This document shows, piece after piece, positions 56,185 through 64,000 of a stretch of DNA of 64,000 nt. Under the pieces are notes generated by a model that was not told the origin of the DNA, made no database searches, and saw only the letters and a program-made list of their open reading frames with translations. Source of the DNA: Micrasema longulum. Taxonomy: Eukaryota; Arthropoda; Insecta; Trichoptera; Brachycentridae. The stretch's first letter is position 1; each line of letters begins with the position of its first letter. The DNA lies in assembly GCA_022494885.1 (NCBI GenBank), contig JAGVSM010001639.1:185452-249451 (forward strand). Reading direction: 5' to 3'. The position numbers were made by a program, and so were the translations under genes.

Positions 56185-56715
56185 GTATAGAATATCTTAT
56201 CCGTGTAATATTAGTTTTATTAATAATAAAAAAAGGGCGCAGCGAGCATCAACTTTGTTGGACATGTTTAGGTAAGTTTTTAATGTGATTTGAATTACGA
56301 AAAAAAAAGCGAATTGTCACTGTATTATTGATTTCAAAAGTAATAAAAAAGTGATCTTAGAATATCTTGCGTTTTCTTTCTAAACATTGCCTTAATTTAA
56401 TAGTTAATCCAACTATCCGGATATCTGCATATCCGAATAACGTAATACGGATACTCGGGAGTTTTACCGTAGTTGAAATATTTAAGTTGCCGACTTCCGA
56501 CTTCTGACAGTCCCGCTTCAGATCACTCGGCGCACGAGCGCCGGCTTACCTATTTAAAGGTTAACCTCGGGACATGGCATATTGTTCTTATTTATTCGCG
56601 TTTTTTTAACTCGTCAAAAGGGTAAAACAAACGCCAGAAATCGGTTGACTAGTGTATAGAGAATGGGGGACGTCACCTATCTGATTTGATCTCCAAAAAC
56701 TAAATAAATCAAAAC
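56185..56715. other. Intergenic, no gene recognised
   Basis: AT-rich with a GC patch near 56510-56580. Nothing recognised. Confidence 0.4.
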
Positions 56716-56720
56716 TTTAG

Positions 56721-58054
56721 GTACCGCGAAACCGTCCAATTTTGCCCGCTTTTGTACAATTATGTTGATTTTCTCCAAAAAAATGTATGTTGTGCTTTGC
56801 TTTTTAATTGCGAAGAATGACCTTGGTAATCATTGAATTGGGTTGCAATTGTAAATTCAGTCATATTTAAATAGGATTTCAAGCAATTTAAAATTTTGAT
56901 GGCGGGCAAAATTACCTGCATGTTCCTCCATGTTTGCCCGCAACCATTATTTGTTGAACTGTAGCTCATACGGCGTTCTTGTCTAAGAACTACTTTATTG
57001 AATTATTAATTCAAGGGCAAAATTGACGTTTTAGCATATTTTCAATAGCTAACTAATAAAATATTCGTCTAAAAACGATTGGGCAAATTTACCTGCCGAA
57101 CTCTATTTGTTTTCATACGAGCAATTTATAGGTCTTAGGGTTGTCAACATCTGGTTGATAACTTAAGAAAAAATAATAAATCTTGTTTATTTAAAGAAAT
57201 GTTTTATTTAAGTACACATACCAATAATCGTAGTATTAATTACCTAAACGACAATTTCTAATATCAGGTAGGTACACACATTTTCGAAATGGCAAATACA
57301 TATACATATGCTGTGAGAAATAATAACGGTTTCGGGAATATAGTAAACGAACAACTAAGAAGGTTAAAACTAGACGACATCAATTTTAAAAATTCATATA
57401 AATTATTTCGGAATCTAAGTCCATATGAAAGTGGAAAAATTTCGTTTGAGGGTGGGTAATAAAGGAGGCTGGTTAACTCCAGATATAATGAAAATGATCT
57501 AATATAGAAACAAATTGTATATCTTATGCAAAAAATGAGAAATGCTTCAGAAACTATTAAAAAGCAATATAAGGAATTCAAAAACAAATTATCAAATTAA
57601 TTAAGAAAGGCAAAGAAGAATTCAATTAAATTATCCACAATAATGATAATATTTTTTAAAATCTAAAATACCTAATGTGTGCAAAACCTTCATAATAGTT
57701 TTAATTTAATTTAAACTGATTATTAAAATAAGAAAGTGACAACCCTAACACATTTTTTCGTTTGGGCAAAATCGACAACCCAGAGGCTCGGCTCAACTTA
57801 TGCTTTTTAATTTGCCTATTGTCATAATTCTTGATTTAAGCTACTGACAGCACATTTAGCACTTTCTGACAAGCCACTGAGTAAAGTTAGTGACTAAAGC
57901 TTCTGAGGGAAATTAGTGACATAAATCTACTTTCGTCCTTAATGTACCAAATTTACCGAAATCAAATGGAAATATATTTTTTTAAAGGTTGATCATAGAT
58001 TAGACTTTTTGGGCAAAATATCCATCCAGGGCGAAATTGGGCGGTTTCGCGGTA
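56721..58054. mobile_element. 1.33-kb TIR element with GGGCAAA repeats and a nested RT scrap
   Basis: The left end GTACCGCGAAACCGTCCAAT, TTTGCCCGC and the inverted right end ATACCGCGAAACCGCCCAAT, TTCGCCC match. GGGCAAA(A/T)T or its complement recurs at least six times inside (near 56744, 56905, 56935, 57015, 57084, 57764 and 58009). An unrelated non-LTR fragment is nested near 57300-57660. Confidence 0.65.
57300..57660 (+). pseudogene. Non-LTR retrotransposon endonuclease-RT linker relic
   Basis: The frame after 57460 reads WLTPDIMKMI, a stop, YRNKLYILCKKMRNAS, YKEFKNKLSN, a stop, LRKAKKNS. The (P)WxTPxIxKxI..+xKLY...YKxYKNxLxxLI+xAK pattern is the linker between the endonuclease and RT of non-LTR elements. 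Two stops; dead copy. Confidence 0.5.
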
Positions 58055-58189
58055 TGTGCCTACATTATAAAAAACAAATAAAAAATTCAGATTCATACAA
58101 TGGGTTTTATCAAGTTCTGAAAAAAGGCAGTTGTACTGCCGCACCGACCGAGCTAAGGTAACATAAATGTTTAATTAGTAATTACTTTG

Positions 58190-58330
58190 ACCTACCGACA
58201 GTGAAAGTGTAAAGTGGCCACTGAAACCAGCCAATGACAGGTCACCGTAAGCCCTATAAATTTCTAGCCTTTCGTATTTCTTTATCTAACATGTTCTCCA
58301 TCTCTGTTAGTAATGTGGTAATGTGGTAAT
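58190..58330 (-). repeat. High-copy family H copy just 3' of the RIIa gene
   Basis: GTGTAAAGTGGCCACTGAAA, CCAGCCAATGACAGGTC and CATGTTCTCCATCTCTGTTA. Confidence 0.75.
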
Positions 58331-58404
58331 GAATACCCTCATTTAATGCTAAATAAATAAACAGGTTCATAATTGAAGTGATTTTATTTTCATTAAAGAA
58401 CATT

Positions 58405-58410
58405 TTTATT
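58405..58410 (-). terminator. Polyadenylation signal of the RIIa gene
   Basis: The minus strand reads AATAAA about 50 bp after the predicted TGA stop at 58460-58462. The position is appropriate for a short 3' UTR. Confidence 0.5.
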
Positions 58411-58459
58411 TACCAGGTATTGCACGTAAATTGTATAAAAAAACTTATGTACAATATTG

Positions 58460-58777
58460 TCACAAATCATTACTATCTTGTGGCAAAGCATCCGGAGAAT
58501 TCAATTTTGCTGGAGACTCTGTAGAGTCTTGTTCGGAGCCACGTTCAGACGTGATGGAGCGCGCGTGTCGGCACGCGCAGCCGTATCTCAGTCCGGTGAT
58601 GTTCCCGGACCCGCACTCGGATCTAAGATCGGATCCGCATTCAGACTCGTGTCGTTTGCAGCCACATTCTAAAGCGTGTTTGGAGGTAACAATTTGTTCC
58701 GGCGAATGTTCAGATATTGCGGAAGAAGAATCGCGGATAGAAGAGAACGGATTGGAAAAGTTGCCAGCAATCGGGAG
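58460..58777 (-). CDS. Exon C: terminal exon, Cys/Ser-rich tail
   Basis: After the TTTTAG acceptor (58778-58783) the frame runs 105 codons: a Ser-rich start (NFSNPFSSIRDSSSAISEHS), a cluster of six Cys with Arg, His and Glu (ALECGCKRHESECGSDL, RSECGSG, RYGCACRHARS), then an acidic Ser-rich end (SEQDSTESPAKL) finishing DALPQDSNDL. SECGSD/SECGSG is a small internal repeat. I do not recognise a named domain; a metal site or disulfide-linked sheath protein is possible. On the opposite strand the same DNA is also open (58431-58781), but that frame has no splice or domain support. Confidence 0.65.
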   Translation of the reverse strand, partial: LPIAGNFSNPFSSIRDSSSAISEHSPEQIVTSKHALECGCKRHESECGSDLRSECGSGNITGLRYGCACRHARSITSERGSEQDSTESPAKLNSPDALPQDSNDL

Positions 58778-60473
58778 CTAAAATTATAAATTAAATCAAC
58801 AAAATTTAGAGCGTGTCCAACCACTCCTTACAGATATACGAAAATTTAGATTTATTGCGACGGAGAGGGATTAACAGTGAAGAGAGGACACGGGGCGTTA
58901 AGCGGCCACTCAAACCAGCCGATGAAGGGTCATAATGCGGGTCGGACCGTCGATGACGATCTTCAGGCAGAACTAAGGGACGCAGGATCGGGTGATGTCA
59001 GCATGCTCCACATAGGAGCGGATGAAAAGAGAGAAAAGACGTATTAACTTACAGCGTCGGGGGCCCGAGGGCGCGGGGCGGAGCGCCGTGCATCCTCCCG
59101 CAGCTCCTCCTCCGGCCGAGTGAAGAATTCCACGGCCCTCCCGAGGAAGCGAGTGCGGGGCTTTTCCTTCAGCAACTTCTCCAGGAACACTTCCACTAGA
59201 GTTGTTACCTGCAATATCACTTAACTTAACACTCAGCATAAAATGTTTGTATTAACCTTATTGTTTTTCTCGCTGATTTGTATTAAGTCGGGTTCGCACG
59301 AGGACAGATAAGGCATTAGACAGGGCAATATTGTCGTTTCCCAGCTATGCGAACAACCCTGACCGCGCAGGATAGGAGGATGGGCCGATTTGACCGTAGT
59401 TCAAAAATGAATACATGACGACGCGCGTTATGAGCGAGTTTGCGAAAAACATTATTTCTTTTATGTATTAAAATTGATGGAGAATGAAATATTTTTTTTA
59501 AAAAAGAGTGAAACTCGGCATTCCCATAGCAGATACAATCGCCTTTGTCGCGTTTTCTCTGCACTTTTGGTGCCTATAATTTGGGAAATCAATGCGCCAT
59601 AAGCAGTCAAGCTCTCTATGTACATATACATTTAAAGTAACTTTGTAATTTGGTTCCAGGATGCCATCTACGCGACATTTTTAGCAAAAAAATGAGTAGG
59701 GGCGACAGGGACGCTCGATATAATAGGACAATAGGTCCGATGCTGGAACGGGACAACATTTTCCTGTCCTCGTGTGAACGCTCCTTTAGAAATGAAATAA
59801 AAATCTACTTCCTTTGTTTCGGAAAATGTTAGTAACTTCATTAGTTATTCCATCGGTTGTTTTGAAAAAAAAATATTGTAAGTAATTTTATCAGTCGCTA
59901 AATATTAGTATTCTATGGTGAAATTCAACTCTAATTAAAATAGTACAATTTAAAAATAAAAAAAATACTACTAATATAATCACACCATTCCCACGCAGGG
60001 AGGATGGACCGCCACACACCTCTATCCTGGCACACATTCCTAGCTTCCTAGACACGCATCTTGTCATATATGCCCTTCGATTCAGTCTGATTTTAAAAAT
60101 CAGAAAAAAAATAATAGTTTACTAATTTAATTCAAAACACACATTCTCATTATTTCATTTGGTTTTTAAATTGAAAAACGCTCGCAAAAAACAACAATTA
60201 AAACAGCACCTTACGACATGGAGCTCTCCTCGCTAGACTAACCTCGGGATGCTGAGTGAGGTACTCCTGGTTCTCATGAAGCACCTTAACCTTGAGGTCC
60301 TCCAGCAGCAGCTCACACTCCGCGGCTCCCTCCGCACCCGCGTAGGCACGTGCGCTCCGCGTGGGACACTCGCACACCTGCGCACGTTTCTTACACCCTG
60401 CCGCGCTCCCCGAACCAAACTCCAAATTATTGGACTTAAAAAAGCGTAAACAGAAATTTTGAAAATTCGTCAT
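58460..60473 (-). CDS. RIIa-domain protein, RIIAD1-like, with cysteine-rich C-terminal extension (three exons)
   Basis: Model on the minus strand: exon A 60434 (or ATG at 60473) to 60243, exon B 59208-59053, exon C 58777-58460 with TGA stop. Introns have GTTAGT and GTAAGT donors and TTGCAG and TTTTAG acceptors; all junctions are phase 0 and the frame stays open throughout, giving 234 codons if the 60473 ATG is used. The RIIa domain spans the A/B junction: LLLEDLKVKVLHENQEYLT, QHPE, VTTLVEVFLEKLLKEKP, FLGRAVEFFTRP. The order LxDxKVxxxxENxxYLxxHPEVxxLxxxFLxxLLxxxP...FxxFFTxP follows RIIAD1 proteins. RIIa domains are four-helix dimerization/docking modules that bind amphipathic helices of anchoring proteins, often in cilia and sperm tails. 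The rest of the family is usually about 90 residues; here a 105-residue Ser/Cys-rich tail follows. The true first exon may lie upstream. Confidence 0.72.
58840..58940 (+). repeat. High-copy family H scrap in the small intron of the RIIa gene
   Basis: ATTTAGATTTATTGCGACGG, AGAGGGATTAACAG, GGCCACTCAAACCAGCC. Confidence 0.6.
59053..59208 (-). CDS. Exon B: second half of the RIIa domain
   Basis: 52 codons, exactly divisible by three, flanked by a TTGCAG acceptor and a GTAAGT donor. Strong GC bias against an AT-rich intron. It encodes helix 2 (TTLVEVFLEKLLKEKP) and the FFTRP end of the RIIa fold, followed by an Arg/Pro-rich linker (EDARRSAPRPRAPDA). Confidence 0.75.
59289..59780. mobile_element. 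TIR element, family J copy 2, inside the large intron of the RIIa gene
   Basis: The left end GGTTCGCACGAGGACAG and the inverted right end GCGTTCACACGAGGACAG match, with TTGTC..(T)CCCAGC/TTGTCCCGTTCCAGC following on each side. Same family as 42283-43612 but only about 490 bp. Confidence 0.65.
59990..60105 (-). repeat. RT-associated dispersed repeat scrap
   Basis: CACACCTCTATCCTGGCACA, CATTCCTAGCTTCCTAGAC and CATATATGCCCTTCGATTCA parallel 12240-12380 and 16975-17000. Confidence 0.4.
60243..60434 (-). CDS. Exon A: N-terminal half of the RIIa domain
   Basis: Ends HPE at a GTTAGT donor. The first half of the RIIa helix bundle (ECELLLEDLKVKVLHENQEY) is preceded by a Cys-, Ala- and Gly-rich stretch (GSGSAAGCKKRAQVCECP). 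The acceptor is taken as CTTTTTTAAG before 60434, which would keep phase 0. Alternatives are GCGGCAG or GTGCGCAG slightly inside, or a start at the in-frame ATG at 60471-60473. Confidence 0.65.
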
Positions 60474-60479
60474 ATATAT

Positions 60480-61025
60480 GGTAATGAAAAACACGGAAAT
60501 AAATTTGAACTATTGAAATGTGTATGTCTCTTTCTTACATGAATGATTGCATGAGTATGAGTATTTGCTATCTCTTTTTTTCAAATTTTAGAGGGCAGCG
60601 CTACGGGCCTTACCTAATTAATTAAAAAGTTGATATTATTAAGAATAACGACAATAAAAAGTATTTTTATAGTACAATACTTGGTGAAGAACAGCTACCG
60701 AACTTAAATATAGAAATAAATTTATTCCGTCATTTATTGAATTGAGTTTATTTTCTATTCTGGTTTATTTCTTATGCACGTTACTCAACACCACATTCTA
60801 ATATATAAACTGATGAGTCTTACCATTTTATTATGTAAATTGTTACTGATTTGTATTCACATCTTTGAGGATGGAAAACAGCTGCAATTGATTCTACATC
60901 TGACATTCAAATAAAAAAATAAAAAAATTCAACATTTAATAATTTTTTTCAAAGTTCCTACTTCAATTCCTACCCAATGATATAAATACAGTTTTTTTTT
61001 TTAAATTTTATGGAAACTTCTACAG
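60480..61025. other. AT-rich DNA upstream of the RIIa gene
   Basis: The promoter and any first exon of the RIIa gene should lie here or further right, but I see no convincing TATA box, first exon or donor. Confidence 0.4.
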
Positions 61026-61029
61026 AAAT

Positions 61030-61100
61030 AGAAAACTCGGAGAGGGCAATATGAAGGCCTAGGCATTTATAGGATTTACGACCAGTCATTGTCTAATTTA
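61030..61100 (+). repeat. High-copy family H scrap
   Basis: GGCAATATGAAGGCCTAGGC, ATTTATAGGATTTACGACCA, GTCATTGTC. Confidence 0.55.
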
Positions 61101-61310
61101 ATATTTTTTTATCTAAATTATTCAATTCCAAGGTTGATGAGAAAATTAATGACAAAACTATTTTCAACATTCATATTATCCATCTGCAAATAATGACACG
61201 GTCTTCCCATTTAAAATGAACCCATTTTTTTGTAAATGTCAGCAGTTTAGCGGGTATCTGCTTTATATTCATTAACTTGTCATTCACAATGTTATTTTAC
61301 CTTATATTTA

Positions 61311-61361
61311 CAGTCTGCATTTGCATAATGGGTCAATCACCCGTAAAGTAATGCAGACTGC
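61311..61361. repeat. Short inverted repeat
   Basis: CAGTCTGCAT and ATGCAGACTG pair around 31 bp. Confidence 0.6.
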
Positions 61362-61499
61362 AATTGTCAAATGAATAATTGATCCAATGGACGCATAAAA
61401 ATGAAAACAAATGATGGCCAATATCTCTATTTTGCAAGTAGATATTTTATTTTTGATTTCTTTAATATACTTCAAAATAAAATAATAAAACAGAAGAGA

Positions 61500-61600
61500 T
61501 AAAAAGTTGGTGAGTGGTTAAATATTAATATTTACGAACATTAATAAAAATGTTTGACCACACAGTTAATGCTTTAAACATAGATAATTTTAAAAGAAAG
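61500..61600 (+). repeat. Dispersed repeat shared with 39860-39960
   Basis: GAGTGGTTAAATATTAAT, TTTGACCACACAGTTAATGC, TTTAAACATAGATAAT. Confidence 0.45.
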
Positions 61601-61604
61601 TGTT

Positions 61605-62465
61605 TTTTTTTATTTGATCGTTTTATCTTTTTAAAAAATATATTTCTAAATGTACAATTTATTTTTCAATACATAATGTAAAAAAAAGATAAAAATAAAA
61701 AAAGAATTCAGTTTTTTTAGTTAATGTAAAATGAGAATATATATAATATGTATATATTTATAATTTTTTTATCGCAAGTCAATTTCAATTTGTCGGTGAT
61801 GAAATAATAACACAATAATTTATGAAAAATACATTATTATTTTATTGAACACAAAATAAGAAAATCACAACACTTTCATTAAGACAACTCTACCTAACTT
61901 GTTCTGCATGTAAAAAAATAAAATAAAAAACAAATTTTCAAACACAAAATACTCTCGTAATAATAAAATAAATTGACTGAATACTCGCAAACTACAAAAA
62001 CATAAAATCAACATTTGGGAAAATAATAAATGGCAAAATGACAAAATCCATTTTTGCAATTTGATCTTAATAATCAAATCACGATACAAATATTACTGAC
62101 CCTGACAACTATTAATTAAAGCAATTAAGATACTCGGACAATTGGACATGCGTTTTTTTGGAACTTAAACAAATTTACATTTTAGGAAACGTTTACAAAA
62201 TCAATTCACTTAATCAGTGTATAACCTAGAGATTACTTTAAAAATTTATATAATACAATGAAATTCAAATAGTGGAAGAAATTTGAACAATTTTTATTTT
62301 AAAAATTTTGAAAACACTTGTATTAATATTGATATTAATACAAACTTAGCAATGGGTCCCGTCACAGTGGACTAGATAGATGCACTGAAGAATAGCTAAT
62401 AATTACTGGAAAATATATTACAATACCATGTATGGAATTATTCCGTGAAGAAAAATAGATTTGAA
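61605..62465. other. Very AT-rich intergenic DNA
   Basis: Nothing recognised. Confidence 0.45.
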
Positions 62466-62472
62466 TTGTACA

Positions 62473-62598
62473 TCGGTTCAAGGGGTAACCCTCACTCACC
62501 GAAGGACGTTTTAATTAAATTGGAAATTTTCACATTTCCTGTATCGAGCAAAATGAGTGTGAATAAAACTTAGTGAGTTTTACCTCTGAACCGATGAG
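62473..62598. mobile_element. 126-bp MITE
   Basis: The left end CATCGGTTCAAGGGGTAACC, CTCACTC and the inverted right end CATCGGTTCAGAGGTAAAAC, TCACTAAG match. Confidence 0.65.
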
Positions 62599-62884
62599 TC
62601 GGTTAAACAGGACAGTAATGATTGCCCGTCAATAGATAGCCCATAAATTTATAACGACAAGAGCGGAATTTGGTAACACAATTTTCTACACCACCCGCAA
62701 ATACGGAGAACTCGCACTTCATTTATGTTACGGAAGAAACAATAAGTACATAATAATCATTAAAGATAAAGATCAACAAACTGCATTATTTATATTATAC
62801 AATTTATTAAAGATGAGCCGTAAAGTAGGACTTTTACAACTAATATGGAATTGCCTCTCGAATGATTTGAATTTGGCCACAACA

Positions 62885-63002
62885 GGCCGGGAGGCCAGGC
62901 CCGACTACAGCGCAGAACACCTAGGCTCGAGAAAAATCACATTTTAATTATTATATTCTCACCGGGAATCGAACCCGGAACCTTCCGTGCGTGAGGCTGC
63001 CA
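62885..63002 (-). mobile_element. tRNA-derived SINE, family G, truncated
   Basis: On the minus strand: GGCAGCCTCACGCACGGAAG, GTTCCGGGTTCGATTCCCGG, then an AT-rich body and CCTAGGTGTTCTGCGC. It lacks the A-box half seen at 35080-35252. Confidence 0.65.
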
Positions 63003-63039
63003 TTTTCGAAATTGCTAATTTACTTAAAGATAAATAAGA

Positions 63040-63180
63040 CGGGGCGTATCAGCCGATGGCTGCCCGCCCTTCCGGTGATGATATCACTCCGCGTAGGACG
63101 GTCCGCAGTGAGACTTTAAAGAGGCAATGTTCATCGGCTTCCCGTTCTCTCCCTCGGAGCGGGGCAGTTCTAATGAAATA
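63040..63180. other. GC-rich block with a stem-loop
   Basis: About 140 bp of GC-rich DNA. TCACTCCGCGTAGGACGG and CCGCAGTGAGA can form an imperfect stem. Flanking words: GGCTGCCCGCCC and CGGAGCGGGGCAG. I do not recognise it as an snRNA or other known RNA; it may be an unlabelled repeat. Confidence 0.3.
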
Positions 63181-63189
63181 CAATTATGT

Positions 63190-64000
63190 TCAACGCTGAC
63201 TAGAAAAGGTGAGCCATCCATTGTAATCATGTACATTTTTATATTTGGCACTATATTTATTTAGTTTACGGGACATTTTTCAGTTAATATTTATACAATA
63301 TGACTAACATTTATTAGAGTCATTCTATTCAGTCGAATTTCACATTTAAGCATATCGAGACAAGGAACAAAAGCATCACATCACAAATATATCTTATTGG
63401 AAAATGATATGACAAGTCGGGAAATTAACAGGCAGTTGCAATATCGGGGTATTCGGTAGAGACTGAATGTTCCTTGACTTGTGGTGTGTCCGCTTTATCC
63501 GACTTACAGAAACTCTGCCCAATTTAAACTCGCTTCTAGTTTATCGCTGTGTTACTTTCGCTACAAATTCCTTAGATAACATTTACATACTCTGTATTGA
63601 ATTAACAGCGTCAGTTAAGAAATTCTCGCAACTAAAGCCTTTCTCTAAATGAAAAAAACAGATCTCGGAAAAGAATCAAAGTAAATTTTTTTTTTTTTAA
63701 AACTGGTGTTGAAACAAAAACCGCTATCTCCAGAATTAGTCTGAAATGAGTTAGATATGGCGATGGATAGAGGAAACAAAAATACTATCTATCGACAACT
63801 GCAAAGGTTTCAGACCATAAATGATAGGGAATTATCTCAAACATTTTTGACTCAGTGTATGACTGCAGTGTATTTAGTTCCGCAACAACAACGGAAAACT
63901 ACGTTACAAAACAAATAAGTCAATAATTTACTGATTAATCGCAATAAAATATACACAGAGAGCAGCTTCTGGCATTAATTATTAACTAAAATAATAAATT
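63190..64000. other. Intergenic to the window end
   Basis: AT-rich; the 61-codon plus-strand frame at 63467-63652 has no motif. Nothing else recognised. Confidence 0.4.

Noticed and set aside
57264..57587. 107-codon minus-strand frame, Phe/Leu/Tyr-rich
   Set aside because: Antisense of a recognisable non-LTR linker relic; hydrophobicity reflects AT-rich antisense codons.
60249..60449. 66-codon plus-strand frame
   Set aside because: Shadow of RIIa exon A on the minus strand, which has domain and splice support.
1..64000. CRISPR array, bacterial operon or integrated prokaryotic DNA
   Set aside because: No regular short direct repeats with unique spacers, no ribosome-binding-site and gene spacing pattern; all tandem arrays are long-unit eukaryotic repeats.

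Overview
The window reads as nuclear DNA of an insect, or at least an arthropod: it is strongly AT-rich, has spliced genes with GT-AG introns, and is dominated by eukaryotic transposable elements (several clades of non-LTR reverse transcriptase remnants, tRNA-headed SINEs, solo LTRs, many terminal-inverted-repeat MITEs, and piggyBac, hAT-like and Penelope-like fragments). A moth or butterfly is plausible from the style of the repeats, but I cannot prove the order from sequence alone. I see no bacterial operons, CRISPR arrays or rRNA.

Gene content is very low. The best gene is on the minus strand at about 58460-60473. Three exons, all joined in phase 0, encode a protein with an RIIa (PKA regulatory-subunit type dimerization/docking) domain resembling the RIIAD1 family, followed by a long C-terminal extension that is unusually rich in cysteine, histidine and serine. 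It has a stop codon and a polyadenylation signal; its first exon is uncertain. The left edge (2-58, plus) holds what look like the last 18 codons of a gene lying outside the window. Weaker coding candidates are an exon-like block at 10629-10798 (minus) with a faint doublecortin-like pattern, short terminal-exon-like pieces at 9047-9081 and 15301-15383 (plus), a micro-exon at 14140-14186 (plus), a 116-codon frame at 49986-50336 (minus), and a 22-codon frame with a strong insect start context at 55201-55269 (plus).

Layout. 1-12 kb: left-edge gene end, a MITE interrupted by a SINE, a solo LTR, inverted-repeat elements, decayed RT and Penelope fragments, and a 540-bp long-TIR element inserted into an older repeat. 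12-24 kb: mostly AT-rich intergenic DNA with SINEs, RT scraps and a 1.2-kb element with 115-bp tandem repeats. 23-31 kb: the densest set of RT remnants, including the longest open RT frame (23511-24209, minus). 24-62 kb: about twenty copies or fragments of one high-copy repeat on both strands. 31-44 kb: tandem arrays, paired dispersed repeats, a CAC microsatellite and a 1.3-kb TIR element. 47-58 kb: a second solo LTR, a hAT-like element with two nested insertions, a piggyBac C-terminal scrap beside a near-perfect palindromic MITE, an RT remnant, a GC-rich unique block (53.3-53.8 kb) and three more TIR elements. 58.4-60.5 kb: the RIIa gene, with a TIR element in its larger intron. 60.5-64 kb: AT-rich DNA with a small MITE and a SINE.

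Apart from the two well-supported gene pieces, nothing here works as a pathway; the window is mainly a record of nested transposon insertions.
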